Position numbers and translations under genes: made by a program
NCBI GenBank assembly: GCA_015143295.1
Contig: CM026559.1
Span: forward strand, 24,752,826-24,816,825
Source: Tetracentron sinense
Taxonomy: Eukaryota > Streptophyta > Magnoliopsida > Trochodendrales > Trochodendraceae
Length of the DNA: 64,000 bases
Direction of reading: 5' to 3'
In this document: piece after piece, positions 35,459-46,935 of the stretch
Layout: every line of letters starts with the position of its first letter
Position numbering within the stretch: position 1 is the first letter of the stretch
Notes under the pieces: model-generated
What the model saw: the letters and a program-made list of their open reading frames with translations, nothing else
Database searches by the model: none
Told to the model about the DNA's origin: nothing

Positions 35459-35791
35459 ACCAACTTGGACCAGATCCAAGACTCAAAAACCCCTACTCTA
35501 GGTGAGGGAGGCTAACAGAAAACTACAAAGGCATTTCCCATGCCTCAAAGTCTTCCTAATTCGGTTTCTTCTCCTCTAATGTGAACACAAAACATCCCCT
35601 GGGATCTGCTTAGTTCATAAATCACAATACATTTCCTAAACCAAAGACACCTTGTGTGAAAAGAATCTAAACATCCACACATCAGCATCATCTATTTAAT
35701 TCCCAGCACCAACATTCATCTGGGGTTCTCTACTTTTTTTTAATATAGATAACCATTCTTCAGAACTGATAAATTTCCAAGTTCTTGCCTC

Positions 35792-35799
35792 TATAAATA
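35792..35799 (+). promoter_or_regulatory. TATA box of the nicotianamine synthase gene
   Basis: TATAAATA lies 65 bp before the start codon, leaving a short leader of about 35-40 bases if transcription begins some 30 bp downstream. Confidence 0.8.
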
Positions 35800-35863
35800 C
35801 TGCCCAGAGCCTTCCACATGACCAACACACCACAAATTTATCCATACAAAAATACTTTCTTCC

Positions 35864-36718
35864 ATGGCTTCAGTCGAACAATCCATCTGCGAAAGCCTCG
35901 TGCCCTCAGAGCTCCTTATAGCTCGTATCATGCAAATCCATGCAAGTATCTGTAAGCTAGAATCGCTAAGTCCTTCGAAGCAAGTTAATAGCCTCTTTAC
36001 TCAGCTCGTAAAGCTGTGTACCCTTCCGTCTTCCATAGACATCAGGTTCTTACCCCCAGACGTGCAACTCATGCGTAACAGTCTGATAACTCTATGTGGC
36101 CATTCCGAAGGCCTACTCGAGCTTGAATTCTCTAGTTTTCTGACTAACTTTCCTCAACCTCTACAGCATCTCAACCTTTTTCCATACTATGGAAACTATG
36201 TAAAGCTAGCCAGCTTGGAGTACAGGATCCTCTACGAGAATGGGGTGGTGCAACCAAAGAAGGTGGCCTTTGTGGGGTCCGGTCCAATGCCTCTTACCTC
36301 CATTATCATGGCTACCCATCACATGAAATCCACATATTTCGACAATTTTGACATTGATGAGGCAGCGAATGATGTAGCTCATCAGATAATTGCTTCTGAC
36401 GCGGAGCTAGAGAGTAGGATGAAGTTCAAAACCTGTGATGTAATGGAAGTGGCAGAGAAGCTAGGGGAATATGATGTTATTTTTTTGGCAGCTTTGGTTG
36501 GGATGAACAAGGAAGAGAAGATGAAGATTCTGGGTCATATAAGGAAGTACATGAAAGATGGAGGGATTTTGCTTGTGAGGAGTGCAAATGGGGCTAGAGG
36601 GTTTCTGTACCCTGTGGTTGATGAGGATGACTTGCTTGGTTTTGAGGTTCTCTCCATTTTCCATCCTACTAATGATGTGATCAATTCAGTTGTTCTTGTA
36701 CGCAAGTCCATTCTCTAA
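35864..36718 (+). CDS. NAS: Nicotianamine synthase, short form
   Basis: A single exon encodes 284 residues. The enzyme joins three molecules of S-adenosylmethionine into nicotianamine, a metal chelator used to move iron, copper, zinc and manganese. The protein shows the family pattern: an N-terminal helical region with LFTQLVKLC, the signature FPYYGNYVKLASLEY (residues 106-120), the nucleotide-binding FVGSGPMPLTSI, FDNFDIDEAAND, then FLAALVGMNKEEKMKILGHI, RSANGARGFLYPVV and FHPTNDVINSVV near the end. It stops immediately after this core. Many dicot enzymes (about 320 residues) carry some 35 more residues. No continuing coding sequence is visible after the TAA. The start follows a close TATA box and a short leader, with no competing upstream Met. 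All core motifs are intact, so it should be active. Confidence 0.97.
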   Translation: MASVEQSICESLVPSELLIARIMQIHASICKLESLSPSKQVNSLFTQLVKLCTLPSSIDIRFLPPDVQLMRNSLITLCGHSEGLLELEFSSFLTNFPQPLQHLNLFPYYGNYVKLASLEYRILYENGVVQPKKVAFVGSGPMPLTSIIMATHHMKSTYFDNFDIDEAANDVAHQIIASDAELESRMKFKTCDVMEVAEKLGEYDVIFLAALVGMNKEEKMKILGHIRKYMKDGGILLVRSANGARGFLYPVVDEDDLLGFEVLSIFHPTNDVINSVVLVRKSIL

Positions 36719-36976
36719 ATTGGGGGAGAGTAGTTCACCTAAATGAGAGAAAATAGGAATATTCAAGAGAGCCACCATCTCTAGCTAGTTTCTTTTCCTC
36801 TATGTAAGAGAGTACTTGTGTTTGTTTGTCTACTAGTAGAGAGTCACCATAGAGCTGCTACTTTATCTAGTTTTCTATTTCCTACTGATATTGTATTTTG
36901 GTGTTTGTTTTGTACCATTTGGGACCTGAGAACCATCTAGAGTTCTCTCTGTATTGAGAAACAGCTTTTCTTATTA

Positions 36977-36982
36977 AATAAA
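36977..36982 (+). terminator. Polyadenylation signal for the nicotianamine synthase gene
   Basis: AATAAA lies about 260 bp after the stop codon in an A/T-rich 3' region. It is the best match downstream of the gene. Confidence 0.6.
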
Positions 36983-37346
36983 AATTCTCAATCTATTAAA
37001 AATCATGTTTGTTTCCTGATCATTGGAACCAAATCTAAGATATATATAGTTTTAAATTTTTTCAATAAATAAGTCTAAGGCTAACCGAATATAGTATTCT
37101 CTATGCATAGCATACCTTTCTTCCTTTACAAAAATGGAGAAAATAAGAGCAAAAAACAAAGAAAAAAGATGTAGTGTTATTTCTAAAAATACCCTAAAGT
37201 TGCTGTAAAATGACTCTCTTACAAAGGAGGTACTAAATATTTCTTCTACCAAAAGTTGGGGAAGAGACGGAATGATGTTACTGCAATTTCTTTTAAATTC
37301 ACAAAAAGATTGTAATATACATAACTATAAAGCTAAGGACAAACAT

Positions 37347-38345
37347 TCAAGAGTTGATGTTGAGCCGGTTTGGGTCCAACTCAGTGCGAAATGATGTCGC
37401 CAGACCAGTAAACTTGATGGTTACATGGCCAGTCGGGACATAAACATTCACAGTAGGCGATAAGAGAAATGCTCGAGAATCATAACCTCTCTCAGAAATT
37501 GGGATGTCCAGCACAGTCCACAAAATGATGTGTTGCAACGTGCCACATATGCTAAAAATTCATTACCTAAAAGGGGACCCGGATTTTCCCATAATAAGCA
37601 AGTCAAGTATAAATTCATGTGCTAAAAATATTAGCTCCATGACTATTACTATATTTCTAGTAACTTGCCTATCTAGTTATTTATCCTCCATCAGCAGTCA
37701 TGCTTAACCCAATTACTGACACTCAATTTCTGTGGAAGTATGAAAGATAAATAATCTACAAATAATAGTTACAAAACCAAATGCAATTCCGTAAAATCCA
37801 AGAGCAGGAAGTAATTTACATGCAACCCAAGGGATCAAATACAGGCCTCCAAACATAACGAACAAAGTAAGAGGCTAAAATAACATACTTTATATTATTT
37901 ACACCAAATTTTATATTTTTATACTAAAAGAACCATCAGTCACCTGAACAGAATCCATAAGTAGGTCAAAATCAAATAGAGCCTCATCTGAGGGCTTTAT
38001 ATTTGTTTGCTCAATTTCCTCATATCATTTCAACTAGATCTGCTGAAAATGATATCGAACTACATATGGTACAAATTGATATGGATTTTCGTTAATGAGT
38101 CAGATAAATTTATTTCCCCAAGGAGAAACCGTCTGATGTCCCACAAAATGCTATCAGCTCTACTGATTATGGATAATGGGTTTACCATACTTGCAAGGGT
38201 AATCTATTTGCATCTTCTTCTTCCATTTGGCCATCAAACCTTCGCACTAAAGTTGGAAACTATATACAGTCGGCTTCAGGTAATAGACCATGGCTCGATA
38301 ATAGCTTCTGGGTCGTACTATTGCCGAAACTGCAAATTAGAAGTC
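37347..38345 (-). pseudogene. Exon-like fragments of an unidentified minus-strand gene
   Basis: Three protein-like segments lie in order on the minus strand. Near 38345-38100 a segment reads ILWDIRRFLLGEINLSDSL in one frame. Near 37985-37940 a segment ends LFDFDLLMDSVQ at a good donor (CAG/GTGACT). At 37538-37347 a segment includes IILWTVLDIPISERGYDS and TELDPNRLNINS before a stop. Splice signals are partial and frames shift, so this is probably a decayed gene. ILWDIRRF...GEI slightly recalls large bridge-like lipid transfer proteins of the SABRE/VPS13 type, but I cannot assign it. Confidence 0.35.
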
Positions 38346-38399
38346 ATTAACTCAGAGAAACACAGTAAATGGAGTTAAAATGAATTATAATGAAAAAAA

Positions 38400-40365
38400 A
38401 AACTATCCATGATACAGTTTAGGTTTTAACTTGGATATTTCCAAGGTGGACCAAACAAAGTCACTAGGGCATGTAAGCATTATTATACGTATATTGCATT
38501 CAGGAAACTTTTAATAGAGGATGGAACTTTTTTTTCAGTTATAAGGTAATTCATTGCTTCTGAGAAACACATAGAGGGTTTCCAACTTCAGTAGGAATTT
38601 CAAACATCAGTCAAATTTTTGGAAAATTTCTACTGATGCTTTTGTTTCCTATATCCAAATTGCTGGAATTTTATACGTAGTCAACAATTAGACCTTTTCT
38701 ACCATTTCGAAGAAAGATGAATTGTTCAACTAGATTCAACCAATTTGACAACATTGAATCATCTTTCATAAAAAATAAAACTAAAATAAAAACAATTTTC
38801 ATTGGTCTGGCAGGCAGTTGCCAGGATTTCAGAAACTAAACTAAAAAGAAAAAAGTTTAGAACTTCATTGTGCTATGGGATGGTAATATAAGATAGCAAT
38901 GTGTTTTAAATTTTATGAAAAATTTAATGAAAGCTTAAAAGGATTACTCGTTAGTGAGTGTATGGAAAGTGTTCATTTAAATGGATAGTAGAGTCATCTA
39001 CAAGGACAGAGCAGAAGACATTACTACTTTATGATACAAAGAACCAAGGATTAAAAATACGGTTTCGGGGGATGTATCGGTCCCAACCAAAACCTATACA
39101 TATCGGTTTCAAGCAATACATATAAAATTTTCTATTTATGAAAAAAATTTAAAAAAATCAAATTAAATTTAAAAAATGTCAAATGAGTTATAAGAAGCAA
39201 ATATAAAGTCATGGAAAGTAACTCAAAAAAAAGTAACAAATAAAATTACAATTACACAATAAATTAAAACATGAATAACTAATAAACGATACGTATCGCC
39301 CGTTTCATATCGGTTTCGGCGATTTTTATTTCCATGCTAAGAACATCGATTCATTTTGAAAGAAAGAAAAAGGGAATATGGAAATTACTTAATTAGTCAA
39401 TCTCTGTAAAAAAAAAAAACTTTTTGGAAGGTGTCAATCTCTGTCATTATACACAAGTAACTTCATGGTGTGTCAAAAATGGTAGAATCAAAGATGCCTT
39501 ACAACTAATATAACAACTGCTTATATATATACATCACCATGTTCAGCTTTCTCTGCCACTCTCTTATAAGGAAAAATAATAATGCTTAATACACATGTAT
39601 CAGAGGATTAATCCTTTTAAGCTTTCATTAGATTTCTCTGCCACAGTGTGAAAAAACATTATAACTGAAGTATTGGTCGATGATGATATGTGTGTGTACA
39701 TGACCCAAATAAAGGATTTTTAAATGAAAAATACTAATGACCCAGATTTTCCTTTCAGATGATTTGTTGAATTATTAAAGCTTGAGCATGCATGACTGTA
39801 CAAAATGTTATAAATCAAGTATTTTGTGGAGCCAACTTCACTTCTGGCATCAAGAACTCATTTTTTCAGCACTGCCACTCAAACTTACTCTGACAAGTAA
39901 TAATTCTCCATGGCCATCTATTTCTATGTCTGGGCGGTCTGGAAGTTGTGAAACTAACCAATGATGCTGCTCTGTTGTTACATGACAGAGTACCACACCT
40001 ACTCTAGTTATAAACTCGATGCAAATAGAGAATATGGTTGGGAGAGGTTAAAATGGTTCGCACCTGAGTGGAGCACCGGGTGCAATTTAAAAAATAAAAG
40101 AAGAGCATCTGGTGGAAATAAAGTTTTTATAATTGATTAACTATTGAAGAGCTGAATTCTTGGCCACCTCTTTATCATAGAATAGTGCAGGTGATGAAGT
40201 TGGCTGAAGTAAGAAGTTTCCCTTCCGTTCCTTTTCTTGTTATTATCAATATTCTACCCTGCCTATAAGACGTAAACAAAAGAGAGCGGAAAAAAATTGC
40301 AAACAGAAAATTCAGATCCATGGTGGGAAAATAGAAGAATGACAGAGAAGTCAGACAAGAGAATG
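38400..40365. other. Intergenic, no gene supported
   Basis: The region is A/T-rich. At 39055-39345 there are repeated TATCGGTTTC motifs and an ATACGTATCG palindrome, the texture of an old noncoding repeat. No open frame here has recognisable domains. Confidence 0.5.
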
Positions 40366-40775
40366 CAGGGCTGGAGCCAGGGGGGAGGGGGGGCACTTGC
40401 CCCCCTGAACTTTTGAATAACTTTTAAAAAAAATTGGTTCAATAGGGCATAGCCATGGGGGGTAGCCGCCCCCCGAACTTCTGAAAAAAAAATCATAGTC
40501 TAATAAAGCATAGCCATGCAATAGGGGGGCAACTGCCTGAACTTTTGAAAACAAAATATATATTTTTTTATATTATGTTATTTAATTATTTAACAAGGCA
40601 TAGCCATGGGACAAGGGGGAAAATGCCCCATAAACAAGGAGAAACAATACTTGTAAGATATGTACGAAACATACCAACAAGATGGCCCACAAACTAGGTC
40701 GTCAAAACAAATAATGGGACTGATGCCCCCGAACTCCCCCATTCCCTAAACCCAAAATTTTTCGTACCCGCCTAA
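40366..40775. mobile_element. Degenerate relative of the CAGGGGC-GAGCC hAT-type elements
   Basis: The left end CAGGGCTGGAGCCAG matches the ends of 12533-13329 and 61559-62896, followed by the same run GGGGGGCACTTGCCCCCC. Inside, a block of about 65-70 bp around GGCATAGCCATGGGG is repeated three times. The right end and an 8-bp target duplication are not clear, so the copy is truncated or decayed. Confidence 0.65.
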
Positions 40776-41585
40776 TCATTCTCCATAAATTCATCAACAA
40801 TTATTAACATTTTCAATCAACCATCGCTTGCATCCCTATGATGATAGGAAGTGTTACATAATAGGTATCTGAAATACCCAACCTATGTTGGGTTGGGTTT
40901 GTGCCTGTATTGACAACATGTGGGTGACTTTACACTTGACTTAGTAAGCTAACAAAACTCTGTTCATGGACTTGACTTTACAAGCAAGGATATCATGGTC
41001 ACTATTACACCAAGTCCTTGATTAATAGGAAAGGAATTGTAGAGTCATTTCAAAATTCTATCTACTGATTAACCTTAATACCCACATCCATTTTACAAGG
41101 TGGTAATCTTAGATTAACAAAGACTCATAGCTGACAACTAAAAACTGGCATTAGTCAGTTATGGATTTAGATAATGAAGCCGGGAAAAAAATCTCATTGA
41201 AGGCCTCTTCTTTTTTCCTGGTTGATTGGCCCCATTGCATGTTCTCAAAAAGCTGAGATAAACTGCAATGGTGCTCAAGTCAAAATCTTAAACAGAGCCT
41301 ACTTAAATCCTTTCTTAAGACAATCTGAGACATCTTTTTCCTACTTTTTGATATAAAGATATTACATAAATGTAATCATCAGTACCGTACACTACATTAC
41401 ACAATATATTGGAAAAACATATCAAAACTTCAAGCTCAAATGCTTATTATTCTTATCAGCAGGATTCACATAAAGGATCTGACTAGATTTGTCTGTTCCA
41501 ACTTACGATGTAAATGCACGTACACAAAAACAGAAGAAAATTTGATATTAGAAGGAACCAAGAACCCAGCCAAGAGATGTCATAC

Positions 41586-42943
41586 CTGCTGATTGACTAC
41601 CGCAATAAGGTCATCATCAGTGGAGCTACAACTGCTAAAGTCGAAATTTCTCTCTAGTTCCAAATGCTCTGAGGGATGCTGTGCCACATTCATTGGGCCA
41701 CTTCCTATAACTCCCTCCATAAAGGAACCTTGTACGTCCAACGGAATTCTAAAATCCAAATCTCCTCTTCCACTGCTAGAAACAATATTTATCCCCTCAT
41801 TTTGCCCTGGGAAAAGCAATAACCAGGATTTTACATATCTGGACAGAGGCTTTGATTTAAGAAAACATTATCTGGAATCTGATAATTTAATGTTTTGCAA
41901 GGTCGGGAGGACAGGAAGAAGCATTCCTCCTAGGTTCTTCTGCCCACATGTCAAAAATTCAAGGGGACCGAGGAAATCTCTTAAGTCAGAAATCTACCAA
42001 ATTATGTGATCCAAACCATCCAGTCCATAGCATTCTTTTTTAATAGACAACATAATATATGTCAAAGTATGCAGGAAAAAAAAGGGTGACAGATAAAACT
42101 AGGCTGGTTTTTTCCCTAGAAGTACTACTCAAATATGACAATAAATTTTCCATTGTTTCATGTCGATGAATTAATTACCTGGAATAAAATTTTGAGGTCC
42201 GGCCACTGAATCATGTTGAACAATTGCACTCAGATCAGTTGAAGCATCCCTTAGCATTGAACATGGTGAACTGGTGGCAGCATCTAAGAAGATGCCAGTA
42301 GAATAAGAGTTTGATGCACATCCAACTAATGGAAAACCACTTGGACCAGGTTCGCTGCTAGCAATGTAACTTGGAATGTGATCCATGTAGTTGTTGACCA
42401 TTCTGGGTCTCAAAGAAAAAGTTTGATACTTTAGCATATTAAAATCTGACTGCTGATGTAAATTCCCCGACCTTAACGGATGGGAGGGGACATCACCAAG
42501 CACAGGAATGTGCATTGTTTGCCGCATTTGGTTCACAATTTCAGGTTGTGGATACCGTTGCAGAAAAATGTCTTGCTGGCTCGTAGGGAGCGAGGAGGGC
42601 TTCTGACTTGCAAGAGGAATGCTACATGCTTCAGGAATTTGAATGTGATGACCAAACTGAATCATCTTGGAATTACTATAACCATTGACCCCAAACCCAT
42701 CAAGGTGATTTACGCTATCAGGACCTTGGTTATCAAAAGATAATATGGAGGAATTAGGTCGATGTCCACCGATGCTATTTGCATCATTGCCATTCTCACT
42801 TTGTTGTATTGGTCTAGCATTGCCCTTCTTGATACCATTTCTAAATTTCTACAATGAAGGGTAGAAAAATCAAGCAATGAAGATACCAAATTAGCTTCAC
42901 CAGAAACTTGCAATAGAAATAAATTTTTAATAGAATAGATATG

Positions 42944-43022
<79 letters not shown>

Positions 43023-44284
43023 GTTCCCGTTAGCGTAGCTTACTAAAGTTTCTAGTTAGCTACGAATTCCTAGCCGTTAGATTAGATTCGTAGCCGTTAG
43101 ATTAGTTAGTAAGTCATCCAAACGAGACCACCATGTGAAAGAGCAAAACCGCCCCCAAATTAAATTCTAAAAGACTAAAACAACATAGGGGGAGTCCTTT
43201 CTCTCTTGGACTCTCTTCCTCTCATGTTCTCTCTCTCTCCCTCCGCCTTCTCTTCCCAACTCACTCATGGCTCCTCTTCACTCTCTCCCTCCTCTTCCTT
43301 TCATTTCTTGTGAGGAATGAAACAAAAGCAAAATATCTCATTCTGAAATAGCTTTTCCCCGCCACAATAATATTCAGTATCTTGGTTTGATCTTCTTGCC
43401 AAAGATTTTTTTTAAAGAAATCAAAATTCATGCATTTTCAGGTAACGAAGAAGTGAGGAGATGTTCTCATCCTAATTTCTAACCTACGAAACTCTAATTT
43501 CATCATTTCTAACCTAACTGGAACTCTATTTTTTTTCACCCCAATCTCTCCATTATTTCTTCTCTTAAATTACTTATTTTTATTTTCAAATTGTAAACTC
43601 TCAAATTGTTATAGCTGGAACCATCTAATTTAAACAGTTGAAATAGATTCACATCTTGATCAAATCAACATAGGCTCTGATATAAACCCTTTACGCAAGT
43701 AACCTGTTTTCTTAGCATGCAGGACCACAAAAAAAAAAAATCTGCAGACTGCTTGTGTCAATTGTACATAATTCTGGATTTCCATCACTACCCACCAAAA
43801 CAGCCAAGCAAATATCAGTCTAAATCGAGAGAGAGAAAGAGAGAGAGAGAGCAACAAGGATGCGGAGAGACGTAATGAACAGAGGAACAGAACGAAAGAA
43901 TGGTTTTGTTTTAATCAAAGAGTGGTTTTTCTTTTGACCCTTGGATTAAAATGAGCCAAGATCTAGCGGTTGAACGTCTTTTGCTTACTAGATGTTCTCA
44001 TCAACTACGCTGTTGAGAACTGATATATCTATATATATATATAGATATATCAAAAGATAATATGGAGGAATTAGGTCGATGTCCACCAATGCTATTTTCA
44101 TCATTGTCATTCTCACTTTGTTGTATTGGTCTAGCATTGCTCTTCTTGATACCATTTCTAAATTTCTACAACGAAGAGTAGAAAAATTAAGCAATGAAGA
44201 TACCAAATTAGCTTCACCAGAAACTTGCAATAGAAATAAATTTTTAATAGAATAGATATACATACATACATATATATATATATC

Positions 44285-44315
<31 letters not shown>

Positions 44316-46163
44316 AGTTTGAAGTGCACTCTAAGTACTTTATAAGAAAATGAGAAAGTATTTCATAATGAGGGAGACTACATGCTTCCCCAATTGCAAT
44401 CTAAGTATCCAACTGTTGGGCCATCTCATCCACGGATCCACCCAAATCCCTCAATCAATGACCTACCTCCTGGATTAGCCATTGATCTCAAATCCAAGAA
44501 ATTTAATTCTCCCAATCCAATCAAGTGTAGTCTTTTTTACTGTCAGAAACACTATTGAAGATTGGTTTTCTTGATTATTCTAATTTATGTGATTTATTCA
44601 GTCAGTGAACTTCCTAGGTTATGGCTCATTCGAATTGATCCATTGATTGGATTAGAATCAATTTGGATGGTGAAAGCAAGGTGGAGTTGAAGATTCTAAA
44701 ATGCCTCATTATGAAATACACATCTCTAATATACAACATTCTTGGAAAAGTAAGATTGAACTTACCTGAAGGTGACTAGCAACATTTTCTCGAGTAATCC
44801 CCGGTTCGTTCATAAGTTCAAGTATCTTCTTAGGAACTGCCTCTGTGTCGAAAGAACACAAGAAAAAAAAAGTGATGATTGCACATATAAAGATTTTATG
44901 TTATATGGATTATCAAAACTTACTATCTACTCCTAGCCGGGTAACAGCCTCATAAAACTTAGCATGCAGCTCTCTCGACCAAGCAATCCTCTGCTTCTTC
45001 TGCGACAAAGAGTCTTCGTCAGAGATATCATCAGTCTCATCTTCTTTCTCCTTACTTCTTTCCCTCTGTCTTTTGGCAGGCTTCAGATTTTGATCCGTAG
45101 CTACCTTTGGAATCCTCAATTTGTCGGGATTAAACAGAGTTTTCCTAATCACATGCTGCCATATGTTCTTGATCTCCTCTGCTCGAACTGGTTTCAGTAA
45201 GTAGTCCCGGGCCCCATGCTTTATACCCTTCATCACTGTATTTTTGTCGTCATTCGCAGACATCACTGCAGTACAATTTTAGATTTGCATATCATAAATT
45301 TAATTAAAGAAAAAACAATAAAAACCAAGGAAAAGAAAAAGATTATGACATGCATTTACACATACTGATTACGGGTATGTCCATTTCAAGACTTATGATC
45401 TCCAAGAGTCTGAAACCATCCATGTCTACCATGTGAACATCAGTTATCACAATATCAAAGTTGTCTTTGTTCTCTCTCAACATCTTAAGAGCTTTAGTTG
45501 CTTCTGTGGTTACTGTAACTGCAACCCATTAAAGCTAATAATCAAAATTTGCAGACAAAATATTTCAAAGCCAAATACAAAAATCAATTTTTTATTCACA
45601 TTTTTCATTTTTGGTCTCTATATCTATTTGAAAAGCCATGCTAAGTAGCCGAAGAGTGAGGCAGAGAGCTCAATTGGGTTTCATGATCTAGCTGCCCATG
45701 CTAAAGTTTTCTTTTGCTCTCCGTATCTATTTATTCAGACACGCTAAGTAGCCATAGAGTTTAATATCATGCAGAGAGCTTAATTGGGTTTCGAGATTAT
45801 TATTTTTCCGGTAACAGAGTGTGTCCAAAACCCTTCGAGGCAAGGATTAGTCCATTCAAAATTTTCCATACGGACACTAGGATAAGTCGAGGAGTGGGAG
45901 TTGAACACACAACTATTTGGGATGCTAGCCAACTGCACCAACCCCTGTCCGCACCGACCCGTTGGGGATCTTGCTGCATATGCTGTAGTTTTTGTTTTTT
46001 TAAAAATGTTTTTATTTGTTCTTCTTTTCCATTATCGATCTATGTATCTATTTAATCCGTCGCGCTAAGTAGCCTTAAGAGTCTAATATCCTGATATGAC
46101 AGAGCTGAATAGGGTTTCAGGATCTTGCCACTTAGAATGCTTATATACACACAAATACATCCA

Positions 46164-46204
<41 letters not shown>

Positions 46205-46489
46205 AGAGAAAACAAGCTTTGATCTGCAACTAAAAATGGGACTAAATCTCAAAATGAAATTAAGATCAAACAAAGTTGTTAATCTGAATAGAAGATATTC
46301 TACATCAATTCATAAAATACATAGAAAGAACAAACCTTTGTAGCGACACTTTCGAAGCAAACCGGCCAGCAATGTCAGGCAAAGCATATCGTCGTCGACT
46401 GCCAAAACCCGCATTCCCTCCGGGAACTTCAATTCCTCGTCGTTTTCGGGCGCCGGAATCTGACCCACAAGATCATTCTTCTCTGACAT
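41586..46489 (-). CDS. Type-B two-component response regulator (ARR-B family), six exons seen, last exon unresolved
   Basis: Exons on the minus strand are 46489-46336, 45518-45366, 45265-44924, 44842-44766, 42848-42179 and 41806-41586. All have GT-AG borders and keep frame, giving 539 codons so far. The start is the Met opening [20 protein letters not shown]. The receiver domain (about 26-143) has the acidic VDDD, phospho-acceptor Asp78 (VITDVHM) and Lys127 (YLLKPV). A basic, acidic linker with [14 protein letters not shown] probably holds nuclear signals. The GARP/Myb-like DNA-binding domain (about 192-245) reads [37 protein letters not shown]. The remainder is a Gln/Ser/Pro-rich activation region. 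Such proteins accept phosphate from His-phosphotransfer proteins in cytokinin-type signalling and activate target genes in the nucleus. The final exon is uncertain: exon 6 ends in phase 0 after VVNQQ, and a frame from 41252 to about 41150 is one candidate. Intron 4 is disturbed by an insertion and a duplication. Confidence 0.93.
42727..42960. repeat. Direct repeat copy A: start of exon 5 plus intron 4 end
   Basis: This copy runs from within exon 5 (TATCAAAAGATAATATGGAG) through the exon 5 acceptor into intron 4. It is nearly identical to copy B at 44046-44280. It is continuous with the rest of exon 5. Confidence 0.93.
42948..43018. repeat. (TA)n(GA)n microsatellite in intron 4
   Basis: A run of TA dinucleotides passes directly into a run of GA dinucleotides. 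It lies at the left border of the inserted block. Confidence 0.95.
43019..44022. mobile_element. Probable Mutator-like insertion in intron 4
   Basis: The left end (GGGTTCCCGTTAGCGTAGCT) and the reverse complement of the right end (AGTTCTCAACAGCGTAGTTG) share a degenerate inverted repeat around GTTC-C---AGCGTAG. The block has a CT-rich interior and no transposase frame. It is bordered on both sides by A/T-rich or TA-repeat DNA, a common Mutator-like target, but these repeats hide any 9-bp target duplication. It separates the two direct-repeat copies. Confidence 0.6.
44046..44280. repeat. Direct repeat copy B: duplicated exon 5 start with intact splice acceptor
   Basis: Copy B repeats the acceptor (TTGTAG) and the first 39 codons of exon 5, starting at 44165 on the minus strand. 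The frame stays open through these codons ([19 protein letters not shown] and onward) and then runs into TA-repeat and insertion sequence, stopping at 44003-44001. It has a few amino acid changes relative to copy A. It lies nearer to exon 4 than the true exon 5 does. Confidence 0.9.
46165..46203. repeat. (CA)n(TA)n microsatellite in intron 1
   Basis: A CA run passes into a TA run within the first intron of the response regulator gene. Confidence 0.95.
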
Positions 46490-46935
46490 GCCGGGAATAT
46501 TATATTTTTAAAAAAAAATGGAAAAACCAAAAACCCTAAAAAGGTCTCAAGATGCAAAAACTACTGTTGAAGACAATCCAAGTTAAAGCAATGATTAAGG
46601 ACAGACAGAAGATTCAAAAGAAGAATGAGGGATTCCTAGAATTAGGAAAAGGAAGTGAATGATATATATTAAATAGATTAAAAGCTTCTATTTTGGGAAA
46701 AGGATAGACAGAAATATAAGAGGAAAATCCCAGGTTTCCATAAAGGGAATTTCCGAAACAGGAGAGCAGCAACATTAAGATACAAGAAACTTCCATTATT
46801 TTTCACTACAATGGTGATACAAATCCCCCCTCTAGAGAGAGAGAGAGAGATTGGGTGGGCCCTTCAATAATTTAGATGAAGCCAATAATTTAGAGAGAGA
46901 GAGTTGTGAAAAACTGAAAAGTGCAGGGGTACTTT

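Noticed and set aside
40263..40554. Several overlapping minus-strand open frames
   Set aside because: They come from the G/C-rich repeated blocks of a degenerate hAT-type element.
40358..40775. Target duplication for the degenerate hAT-type copy
   Set aside because: The left 8-mer AGAGAATG has no match at the expected right side. A reverse-complement-like CATTCTCC nearby is coincidental.
41150..41252. Possible last exon of the type-B response regulator
   Set aside because: A frame opens in the correct phase after a TCTCAG acceptor, but its sequence does not match tails I know in this family, and other acceptors are equally possible. Kept as unresolved in the gene entry.
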